Source: an uncultured Pseudomonadota bacterium
GTDB taxonomy: Bacteria; Desulfobacterota_B; Binatia; UBA9968
DNA length: 8,401 nucleotides
Reading direction: 5' to 3'
Assembly: GCA_946478635.1 (NCBI GenBank)
Contig: CAMLCX010000196.1
Span: forward strand, 1 to 8,401
The translations under genes and the position numbers were made by a program. This document shows, piece after piece, positions 1-4,492 of this stretch; within the stretch, counting starts at the first letter, position 1; each line of letters starts with the position of its first letter. Below the pieces are notes generated by a model, which worked only from the letters and a program-made list of their open reading frames with translations, searched no databases and had not been told where the DNA came from.

Positions 1-491
1 GCGGCGGCGTAGGCGGCGTCGGCCCTCGCTACCGCTTGGGCTTCTTGTGCTGCCGCGCGAGTCCCTTCTTTCTCACAACGGTTCGCGGCTTCGCACAGTG
101 CCGCTTTGTGCTTTTCGTCTTTGCAGACAGATGCAGCAGACCGAAGCGCCTTCGGGGTCGAAACACGCAGCGCATAATCAACAAGGCGACGGACAAATTC
201 TTTTTCGTCCAGCACGCCGACTGAACCAAGTTGAGCAACGGCGAGACGGCGCAATCCCTTGGCGCGAGCCTCGTTGCTCGACCAGCTTGAATCGTTGAGG
301 CGAATTTTCAGTGAGCGGAGCGACGGAGCAACGCAGCCCGGATCGTCGCCATGGGGAAGGCCGAGCGCGTAACAGACCGCTGCTTCAACACACATCTGGC
401 CGGGGATCGGCTTGCCCATTCCACTGACCAAGCCAGCATCGACAACGCTGAGAACCTTGGTTGCGACCGCTTCGGTGATTTGCCCCTGCAT
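1..491 (-). CDS. Leftward early protein of unknown function, Ala-rich C-terminus (3' end beyond window)
   Basis: An open frame runs on the minus strand from ATG at 491-489 to the left edge without a stop, so at least 163 residues are visible and the C-terminus is missing. The start is set by AGGGAG at 499-504 (minus strand), 7 bases upstream. The product begins MQGQITEAVATKVLSVVDAG and carries a Cys-containing segment GQMCVEAAVCYALGLPHGDD near residues 31-50. It is basic and helical through the middle (VCKDEKHKAALCEAAN) and becomes an alanine-rich helix before the edge (AAQEAQAVARADAAYAA). No catalytic motif is visible. From memory, similar proteins are common, uncharacterised neighbours of repressors in Rhizobiales prophages. 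Its promoter contains the phage operator (features at 519-546 and 522-538), so it is probably silenced in the lysogen and expressed early. It could be the first gene of a leftward operon equivalent to lambda pL. The gene is confident; the function is unknown. Confidence 0.8.
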   Translation of the reverse strand, partial: MQGQITEAVATKVLSVVDAGLVSGMGKPIPGQMCVEAAVCYALGLPHGDDPGCVAPSLRSLKIRLNDSSWSSNEARAKGLRRLAVAQLGSVGVLDEKEFVRRLVDYALRVSTPKALRSAASVCKDEKHKAALCEAANRCEKEGTRAAAQEAQAVARADAAYAA

Positions 492-518
492 TTCGCGTCT
501 CCCTGATCTGATGGAGAG

Positions 519-546
519 AGCATACAGCAAATCTGTATCAGGTCAA
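519..546 (-). promoter_or_regulatory. Leftward promoter (pL-like) for the 491 gene
   Basis: On the minus strand, -35 TTGACC (546-541) and -10 TATGCT (524-519) are separated by 16 bp. Transcription would start near 512, giving a leader of about 20 bases with the Shine-Dalgarno AGGGAG. Operator OL1 fills the spacer and overlaps the -10, so a bound repressor would block RNA polymerase directly. Confidence 0.65.
522..538. promoter_or_regulatory. Operator OL1 (17-bp palindrome)
   Basis: ATACAG-CAAAT-CTGTAT is a perfect 6+6 inverted repeat with a 5-bp centre. It lies in the spacer and -10 of the leftward promoter. The same palindrome recurs at 552-568 and, with one mismatch in an arm, at 1258-1274. 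The length and dyad symmetry fit a lambda-type repressor operator; the XRE protein at 888-1193 is the obvious candidate ligand (inference). Confidence 0.75.
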
Positions 547-551
547 CAGTC

Positions 552-568
552 ATACAGAAAAACTGTAT
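552..568. promoter_or_regulatory. Operator OL2 (17-bp palindrome)
   Basis: ATACAG-AAAAA-CTGTAT is a perfect 6+6 inverted repeat with an A-tract centre. It lies exactly 30 bp centre-to-centre from OL1, close to three helical turns, so two dimers could bind on the same DNA face and cooperate. It sits just upstream of the leftward -35. Confidence 0.7.
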
Positions 569-656
569 CACAAAAACGTGATCGGCACTTTAGGCAATGG
601 TTTGTTGTTTTCTTAGGGTGAGAGGCCGTTCAATGGCGGCGCGGTCAAACGGGGGC

Positions 657-686
657 TTGCAAGTTTAAGGAATTAAGTCATACAAT
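657..686 (+). promoter_or_regulatory. Rightward promoter for the small gene at 719
   Basis: -35 TTGCAA (657-662) and -10 TACAAT (681-686) are separated by 18 bp, placing the start near 692 and leaving a leader of about 27 bases before ATG 719. It contains a single ATACA half-site-like sequence but no full operator palindrome, so it may stay active in the lysogen (inference). Confidence 0.45.
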
Positions 687-718
687 AGAACAAACAGGGC
701 ACAGGTGGAGCGCCGAAA

Positions 719-901
719 ATGTCTGTAACTCATTTACACAAAAAGGAAATTCAGTCTCCCGATTTGGAACATGAGGCTTTTTTGCGCCGTCAGGCGGTCC
801 AGTTGGCCGCGCAATTGCCAGAGAAGCCCCAGGACGCGCTGGCGGTGATCGCCCACATGGAAACCCTGGTCAGGACGTTTCTTTGCTCTACGCGCGCTTA
901 G
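719..901 (+). CDS. Small hypothetical protein in the immunity region
   Basis: This 60-residue protein starts at ATG 719 after AGGTGGAG (about 8 bases upstream). It is mostly helical, with a central FLRRQAVQLAAQLPE segment (about residues 22-36) and a second helix DALAVIAHMETLVRTFL; no membrane segment or catalytic motif is apparent. It lies between the two operator regions, is transcribed toward the repressor gene and overlaps its 3' end by 14 bp in opposite orientation. Its own promoter lacks the operator palindrome, so it may be expressed during lysogeny like lambda rex genes, but that is inference from position only. I do not recognise a named family. Confidence 0.6.
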   Translation: MSVTHLHKKEIQSPDLEHEAFLRRQAVQLAAQLPEKPQDALAVIAHMETLVRTFLCSTRA

Positions 902-1193
902 AACCCCGTAGCGGGGCATTTAAGCGGCCTATTTTGGTCGCCATCTCGGAGGGCAGGGCTCGCTGGTCCCCCATGAAGATATAATCCAGCCCGACACCGA
1001 AGGTCTGCCGCACCTTTATGGCGTTTGAGATGCCGATTCGGTTATCCCCGGTTTCGGCATTGTTCCAAGCCGAAACGCCGATGCCTGTTCGCCGGCACAT
1101 TTCTGCCTGATCGAGGCCCAGCGCCTCGCGCAACAGCCGGAGCCGTTCGGCCACCATTTCGGTGCTTTCTGGCGCTGATGAACGGGCCTTCAT
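888..1193 (-). CDS. XRE-family HTH transcriptional repressor (phage CI-like, short form)
   Basis: This 101-residue XRE/Cro-CI type DNA-binding protein has its helix-turn-helix domain at about residues 14-74. LDQAEMCRRTGIGVSAWNNAE (residues 28-47) spans the scaffold and recognition helices, and GLDYIFMGDQRALP follows. I chose ATG 1193 because the HTH domain starts soon after it. An in-frame ATG at 1256 would add 21 unlike residues, lacks a Shine-Dalgarno and begins at the operator itself. The protein ends about 27 residues after the HTH and has no C-terminal LexA/CI-type peptidase domain, so RecA-stimulated self-cleavage is not expected. It lies leftward between the paired operators at 522-568 and the operator at 1258-1274, the position of lambda cI. 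It probably maintains lysogeny by binding those sites. The HTH family is clear; the repressor role is inferred from context. Confidence 0.85.
   Translation of the reverse strand: MKARSSAPESTEMVAERLRLLREALGLDQAEMCRRTGIGVSAWNNAETGDNRIGISNAIKVRQTFGVGLDYIFMGDQRALPSEMATKIGRLNAPLRGSKRA
904..916. terminator. Short hairpin at the convergent gene ends
   Basis: CCCCG-TAG-CGGGG forms a 5-bp GC-only stem with a 3-base loop directly after the stop of the 719 gene and inside the 3' end of the repressor gene. The downstream sequence CATTTAAG is only weakly T-rich, so termination would be inefficient. It could limit read-through between convergent transcripts. Confidence 0.3.
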
Positions 1194-1208
1194 ATTAGGC
1201 CGCACCCT

Positions 1209-1238
1209 GCCATCCAGCATATCTGGACGCCATCCAGC
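1209..1238. repeat. 10-bp-phased TCCAG/CTGGA half-site array in the repressor leader
   Basis: TCCAG at 1213-1217, its complement CTGGA at 1223-1227 and TCCAG at 1233-1237 are spaced exactly 10 bp apart. The first two form a perfect 15-bp palindrome with a 5-bp centre (TCCAG-CATAT-CTGGA). The direct copies extend to the 10-mer GCCATCCAGC (1209-1218 and 1229-1238). The array overlaps a possible leftward -10 (TATGCT, minus strand 1221-1216) for the repressor gene, which has no good -35. The half-site differs from the ATACAG operator, so a second regulator, perhaps the Cro-like or CII-like protein, may act here (inference). Confidence 0.5.
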
Positions 1239-1249
1239 AAACGGCAATG

Positions 1250-1277
1250 TTGACATGCTACAGCAATTCTGTATCTA
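1250..1277 (+). promoter_or_regulatory. Rightward early promoter (pR-like)
   Basis: A consensus -35 TTGACA (1250-1255) and -10 TATCTA (1272-1277) are separated by 16 bp. The predicted start is around 1283-1285, on or next to ATG 1285, so the transcript should be leaderless. Operator OR lies in the spacer at the same offset from the -35 as OL1 has in the leftward promoter. Confidence 0.7.
1258..1274. promoter_or_regulatory. Operator OR (17-bp near-palindrome)
   Basis: CTACAG-CAATT-CTGTAT is the same palindrome as the two sites at 522-568, with one mismatch in the outermost base of the left arm. It lies between -35 and -10 of the rightward early promoter, so repressor binding would shut off the Cro-like gene and everything transcribed from it. 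Confidence 0.7.
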
Positions 1278-1284
1278 TACGATC

Positions 1285-1512
1285 ATGACGGCTCGCGTTC
1301 TCAAATCAGCCGATGAAGTCATTGATGCTTTAGGCGGGACGGTCGCTACGGCCAACCTGACCGGGCGCAAGGCCCAGCACGTCACGAACTGGCGGGCGAG
1401 CGGCAGGCTTCCTGCAAATACGTTCTTGGTCATTTCAAAAGAACTCGACGAGCGCGGCAAAGACGCACCCCCGTCTATTTGGGGCATAGCCGAACCGGAG
1501 AAGGTTGGCTGA
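1285..1512 (+). CDS. Small Cro-like DNA-binding protein (carph-isopro-like family)
   Basis: This 75-residue protein has a helix-turn-helix-like core: EVIDALGGTVATANLTG (about residues 11-27) followed by the recognition-like segment RKAQHVTNWRASGRLPANTF (28-47). It ends in a PPSIWGIAEPE tail. From memory this matches small phage regulators annotated as carph-isopro domain proteins and the YdaS/Cro class. ATG 1285 is chosen because the promoter places the transcription start at or within two bases of it and there is no Shine-Dalgarno, which fits leaderless translation. Upstream in-frame ATGs at 1162 and 1255 precede the transcription start. It is the first gene of the rightward operon and faces the repressor across a shared operator, the position of lambda cro. 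It likely represses the opposing promoter; its binding site is not known. Confidence 0.75.
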   Translation: MTARVLKSADEVIDALGGTVATANLTGRKAQHVTNWRASGRLPANTFLVISKELDERGKDAPPSIWGIAEPEKVG

Positions 1513-1597
1513 CCATGCTCCGGGGGGAGAAACACAATTTGAAAAACGAGTGCGCTGACCGGACCAAAACAAACCGGCCAACGCACCCGTCAGTAAT

Positions 1598-1631
1598 CGC
1601 CAGTGAGGGGATCGCTGGCGAAGTCCTTTTT
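1598..1631 (+). terminator. Hairpin plus T-run (possible attenuator)
   Basis: CGCCAGTGA (1598-1606) pairs with TCGCTGGCG (1612-1620) over 9 bp with one G-U pair and a 5-base GGGGA loop. CTTTTT follows at 1626-1631, 5 bases after the stem. It lies between the Cro-like and CII-like genes, where lambda tR1 lies between cro and cII, so it may be a partial terminator relieved by antitermination or read through at some rate. The T-run is displaced from the stem, which lowers confidence. Confidence 0.4.
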
Positions 1632-1654
1632 GTAACGAGTAGGGGCAACATGTC

Positions 1655-1912
1655 ATGTCAGGGAACATACCGTTCGCTGTCGCGAGCGCATCTGAAATCA
1701 ACCGACGCGCGCCGTCGCGTCACGACGAAATCGTCGGAAACACAAAATTCGGCAGGATTGCCAAGATCGTTTGGCCGTTCAAGACGACAGCGATCCTTGC
1801 TGACATCGGCAAGACAACAACACGCAGCGCAGAGCGCTGGCTGTCAGGTGAGCATGAGCCACCGGCAAGCATCGTTGCTGCAATGCTCGTGGAAATTCTC
1901 AAACGCGAATAG
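1655..1912 (+). CDS. Small putative DNA-binding regulator (CII-like position)
   Basis: This 85-residue protein starts at ATG 1655 with AGGGG at 1641-1645, about 9 bases upstream. The first 30 residues look disordered. Residues 32-85 carry FGRIAKIVWPFKTTAILADI followed by TTRSAERWLSGEHEPPASIV, a helix-turn-helix-like pattern in which Arg-Ser-Ala-Glu-Arg-Trp would be on the recognition helix. Similar short proteins, from memory, follow the Cro-like gene in Rhizobiales prophages without assigned function. Position after a pR-like promoter and a possible attenuator suggests a role like lambda CII in the lysis-lysogeny decision, but that is inference. The stop TAG is 9 bases before the next start. 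Confidence 0.65.
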   Translation: MSGNIPFAVASASEINRRAPSRHDEIVGNTKFGRIAKIVWPFKTTAILADIGKTTTRSAERWLSGEHEPPASIVAAMLVEILKRE

Positions 1913-1921
1913 CGGGGGACA

Positions 1922-2425
1922 ATGACCAGCACGGAAAGAACATCCGCCACGACTGGTGATCAGACGGAGCCGACGACGGACGCGCTTCAAGGTATTGCGC
2001 GTCAGTATGTTGTTTCCCTGATCGAAAATAAAAACGCTGATGCTATTGGCGAGATTTTGCGCGCATGGGCCTTCGTCGGCAAAGGATTCGGCTGCTACTC
2101 AAACTTCGACATTCGCCCTGAGTTCGCAAAAGTTGATGTAACGCCACGCGAGTTCTCTTTCCTTTGGGGCCGTCAATTCGATCCAGACGACAAGGATCAA
2201 AATAGTTGGGGTTACTGCGATTGCGAGGCCATCAAGGAGGTTAACTGGTTCAAGCATCCATGCGGTATTGAGATGGGTTGGCGTTGGGACGGCGATGGCT
2301 GTCTTGCCTTCTACGTTCCTGAACTGAACGCCATTTTCAGCAACGGTGATTGCAAGTGCGATTACGACTGGCGCTTCCACGACCTCTTGGATCAACAAAC
2401 TCCACTCAAGGATCACCAGTCGTGA
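1922..2425 (+). CDS. Cys-rich hypothetical protein
   Basis: This 167-residue protein starts at ATG 1922 after GGGGG (1914-1918). The first ~20 residues are Thr/Ser-rich and probably disordered; the rest looks globular and acidic. It contains seven cysteines, including two closely spaced pairs, CDC (99-101) and CKC (144-146), plus C58, C114 and C127. The paired Cys-x-Cys motifs could bind metal (inference). The aromatic stretch GIEMGWRWDGDGCLAFYVPE looks like beta strands. I recognise no family. Its stop overlaps the GTG start of the exported protein by four bases (GTGA, 2422-2425), so the two are translationally coupled. Repeats near 1948-1964, 2411-2424 and 2859-2875 bracket this pair, hinting at a separately acquired block. 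Confidence 0.65.
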   Translation: MTSTERTSATTGDQTEPTTDALQGIARQYVVSLIENKNADAIGEILRAWAFVGKGFGCYSNFDIRPEFAKVDVTPREFSFLWGRQFDPDDKDQNSWGYCDCEAIKEVNWFKHPCGIEMGWRWDGDGCLAFYVPELNAIFSNGDCKCDYDWRFHDLLDQQTPLKDHQS

Positions 2426-2853
2426 AGTCTCTCAGACTGACGCTGGTAATGGTCCCAGCCCTTCTCCTCGCTATCTCTCCAGCGGAAGCGAGGAAGAAAC
2501 ATTACGACGCGAACGGCAATGCAATCCACGATGCGCGGCCGTCTCGCTGGTGCGGTTGGTGGCTGCGTCAACAATTGAACGTAGCCGACAAGGCTTTCAA
2601 TCGCGCAATCGAATGGCGTCACTACGGATCGCCGGCAAGTTCTGATTGCACGAACTGCATCGCGGTCTGGCCGCATCATGTTGGCCTCGTGACAGGGCGT
2701 CCAACTGCGGGACGCATCATTCTCAAATCTGGAAACGATGGTGGAGCAGTGAGAGAGCGTGAACGATCTTCAAGGGGAGTTATCGCTTGGCGTTATCCAG
2801 CGAGCTCTACGTTTGGATTTAATTATTCGACCACTAACAGCTCGTTGCGCTGA
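2422..2853 (+). CDS. Small exported protein with CHAP/NlpC-P60-like Cys-His pattern
   Basis: This 143-residue protein has a GTG start at 2422, set by AAGGA (2408-2412) and the GTGA overlap with the preceding stop. Residues 1-23 form a typical Sec signal peptide: positive KSLR, hydrophobic LTLVMVPALLLAIS and a likely signal peptidase site after AEA. The mature part has RWCGWWLRQQL (Cys44), an AFNRAIEWRHYGS segment, VWPHHVGLV (His85/His86 then Val-Gly) and KSGNDGGAVRERERS before IAWRYP. The order Cys-Gly-Trp, then His-Val-Gly, then a SGNDG-like strand resembles CHAP/NlpC-P60 peptidoglycan peptidases, where Cys and His are catalytic. This is a pattern match, not a confirmed assignment. An early-region location is unusual for a lysis enzyme, so envelope modification or superinfection exclusion is also possible. 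The exported nature is better supported than the enzyme activity. Confidence 0.65.
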   Translation: MKSLRLTLVMVPALLLAISPAEARKKHYDANGNAIHDARPSRWCGWWLRQQLNVADKAFNRAIEWRHYGSPASSDCTNCIAVWPHHVGLVTGRPTAGRIILKSGNDGGAVRERERSSRGVIAWRYPASSTFGFNYSTTNSSLR

Positions 2854-2895
2854 GACTGCGCCACTGGTGATCAGAGATTTGAGATTGCTGCACGA

Positions 2896-3567
2896 ATGAA
2901 AGATCGCGTCGAACATATTGCGGAAGGCGTCACGCTCTACTTGGGCGATTGCCGCGAGATTTTGCCGACGCTCGGCAAGATCGATGCTGTGGTCACGGAC
3001 CCGCCCTATGGGATCGCCCACACATGGAAGGGCGGCAAAGGTCATGGCTGGGGCAAGGCTGACGCTGACAAGGCTATTAGGAACGTCTGGGACGAAACCG
3101 CGCCCGATCTCGAATTGCTCAATGCCCTGATCGAGAGAGCCAAGGAAGTTGTTTTTTGGGGCGGCAATTATTTCGACCTGCCGACCTCGCGGGGATGGCT
3201 GGTCTGGAACAAGCCAGAGCGCGGCTTCACCTTGGCCGAGGCTGAATTGGCATGGACGAACATCGACACTGTGATCCGCGTGTTCGACGGCAATCGCTCG
3301 GAGCCCGGTCGGGAACACCCGACACAAAAGCCCGTCGAATTGATGCGCTGGTGCGTAGATCGCCTCAAAGGTCAGACCATCTTTGATCCATTCATGGGTA
3401 GCGGGACAACTGGCGTTGCTGCCGTTGGACGTGGGCGGAAGTTTATCGGCGTCGAGATCGAACCGAAATACTTTGAGATCGCGCTGCGCCGTATCACGGA
3501 GGCGCTCAAGCAGCCGGATATGTTCATAGCGAAGCCGAAGCCTGCAAAGCAGGAGGCGCTTCTATGA
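2896..3567 (+). CDS. DNA adenine-N6/cytosine-N4 methyltransferase, beta-class order
   Basis: This 223-residue S-adenosylmethionine-dependent DNA methyltransferase has a catalytic motif TDPPYG (residues 34-39) that comes before the SAM-binding motif DPFMGSGTTG (164-173). That is the beta-class order of the N6_N4_Mtase family. HPTQKP (141-146) and GVEIEPKYFEIALRRI (185-200) are further family motifs, and LYLGDCREIL near residues 15-23 matches the usual N-terminal strand. The length is short for the class, with a small target-recognition segment between the two motifs and no extra C-terminal domain. No restriction endonuclease is adjacent, so it is probably an orphan phage enzyme that protects DNA from host restriction or affects replication timing; the target site cannot be read from sequence. 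Base modified (A or C) is uncertain because DPPY favours but does not prove adenine. Confidence 0.93.
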   Translation: MKDRVEHIAEGVTLYLGDCREILPTLGKIDAVVTDPPYGIAHTWKGGKGHGWGKADADKAIRNVWDETAPDLELLNALIERAKEVVFWGGNYFDLPTSRGWLVWNKPERGFTLAEAELAWTNIDTVIRVFDGNRSEPGREHPTQKPVELMRWCVDRLKGQTIFDPFMGSGTTGVAAVGRGRKFIGVEIEPKYFEIALRRITEALKQPDMFIAKPKPAKQEALL

Positions 3568-3725
3568 CCGCCCTGCTCGATCCGCGCATCTTCAATTTCG
3601 TGATTATGGGCCTCTACGCGGCCAACGTCCTGCGCTGGGCCTTTCACGGTAGCTGGGCCGACTGTTCCTATTGGCTTTGTGCGCTGGGAATAACTGCGAC
3701 AGTCACATGGGGTTACGGGCGTTGA
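3564..3725 (+). CDS. Small inner-membrane protein
   Basis: This 53-residue ORF starts at ATG 3564, whose ATGA overlaps the methyltransferase stop, with AGGAGG at 3550-3555. Two hydrophobic stretches are visible: IFNFVIMGLYAANVLRWAF (about residues 9-27) and CSYWLCALGITATVTWGY (about 35-52), joined by a short polar loop GSWAD. This is a two-pass membrane hairpin protein. From memory, close relatives of this small protein are common in Rhizobiales prophages near replication genes, with no known role. The overlap and good Shine-Dalgarno make it a real gene despite its size. Confidence 0.7.
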   Translation: MTALLDPRIFNFVIMGLYAANVLRWAFHGSWADCSYWLCALGITATVTWGYGR

Positions 3726-3779
3726 ATTGAACTACTCGCGTCCTTTGGTGGGGTGCGTGAAATAGGGGAGGAGCCGGGA

Positions 3780-4397
3780 ATGTCGCTGCAAGCAGTAGAA
3801 CTAACGACGCCGCAAGCCGTCCGGGATCATGCCGTTGTAGTGGCTCGCAAGATACAGGCTGGGCGCGTCACCCAGCAGCCCGCGATCAACCTCCATCAGC
3901 TCATGCTTGAGCTTACGACCATTAAGACTGAGCGCGATCAATACCTGGCTATGGTGGCGCAATTGCAAGCAGAAAACGTCGGCCTCGCCACACGTCTAGA
4001 GCGATTTACCAAGCGCCTTAGCAACCTTCAACATGACGCCATTGTCGCGATTGAAGCCGAGCAAGTAGTGGCACCGATCGATTGCAGTCCGATCCGGCGT
4101 CCAAAAATTTCCCTCGATCAAATCATCCGCGCCGTCGCAAAATACTACAACAAAACAATCAATGATCTTCTATCGCATCGGCGCACGGTTGAACTCACAT
4201 TACCCCGGCATGTCGCCTGTTATCTTTGCAAGGAGTTGACGCTGCGTTCGCTGCCGGAAATCGGCCGGCGAATTGGCGGGCGCGACCACACAACAGTCCT
4301 GCACGGTCATCGAAAGATCGAGAAGCTGATTCCGCTTATGCCGTCTGTTGAGCGCGCGGTTAAGGAAATTTCGGAGCAGTTGGTTGGCGGCGTGTAA
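3780..4397 (+). CDS. DnaA domain IV-like DNA-binding protein with coiled-coil N-terminus
   Basis: The protein has 205 residues from ATG 3780, which follows a strong GGGGAGGAG (3764-3772); an in-frame GTG at 3753 has no comparable site. Residues ~43-98 are heptad-rich and probably a coiled coil (ERDQYLAMVAQLQAENVGLA). Residues ~110-200 match the C-terminal DNA-binding domain of bacterial DnaA (domain IV, Bac_DnaA_C), with the signature IGGRDHTTVLHGHRKIE at 165-181 that contacts DnaA boxes. There is no AAA+ ATPase domain, so it cannot be a full initiator. It probably binds DnaA-box-like DNA at the phage or host origin, either to recruit the replication proteins encoded next door or to compete with host DnaA. 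Glutamine codons here are 8 CAA to 5 CAG, A-rich for a GC-rich host. Domain call is confident; role is inferred. Confidence 0.88.
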   Translation: MSLQAVELTTPQAVRDHAVVVARKIQAGRVTQQPAINLHQLMLELTTIKTERDQYLAMVAQLQAENVGLATRLERFTKRLSNLQHDAIVAIEAEQVVAPIDCSPIRRPKISLDQIIRAVAKYYNKTINDLLSHRRTVELTLPRHVACYLCKELTLRSLPEIGRRIGGRDHTTVLHGHRKIEKLIPLMPSVERAVKEISEQLVGGV

Positions 4398-4445
4398 ATT
4401 GTTGGGAATGCGTTTTCCCGTCTCTGTTCAAATCACCAAGTTCAG

Positions 4446-4490
4446 TTGCGTAGTGCGTCCCATGTTCAAAAACCAAATCAGGCTACGCAA
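4446..4490 (+). repeat. Inverted repeat just upstream of the VRR-NUC start
   Basis: TTGCGTAG (4446-4453) and CTACGCAA (4483-4490) are perfect 8-bp complements with a 29-base loop, ending two bases before the TTG start at 4493. In mRNA this could hide the start region, which already lacks a clear Shine-Dalgarno. It could also be a protein-binding site. Confidence 0.4.
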
Positions 4491-4492
4491 AG

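Noticed and set aside
522..568. LexA boxes
   Set aside because: The arms are ATACAG then CTGTAT, the reverse order of the E. coli LexA box, and alphaproteobacterial LexA uses GTTC-type direct repeats.
29..571. Minus-strand ORFs 29-238 and 308-571 and plus-strand ORFs in the same area
   Set aside because: A single uninterrupted minus-strand frame from ATG 491 with a good Shine-Dalgarno covers the region and gives a plausible globular protein; the others are other-frame readings of it.
1479..1925. A 148-codon rightward ORF overlapping the 1655-1912 gene
   Set aside because: It covers the better-supported gene in another frame, its translation is low-complexity Arg/Ser-rich with no domain, and its start lies inside the Cro-like gene without a ribosome-binding site.
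2770..3327. A 185-codon minus-strand ORF opposite the methyltransferase
   Set aside because: It is antisense to a gene with intact methyltransferase motifs and its translation shows no recognisable domain.
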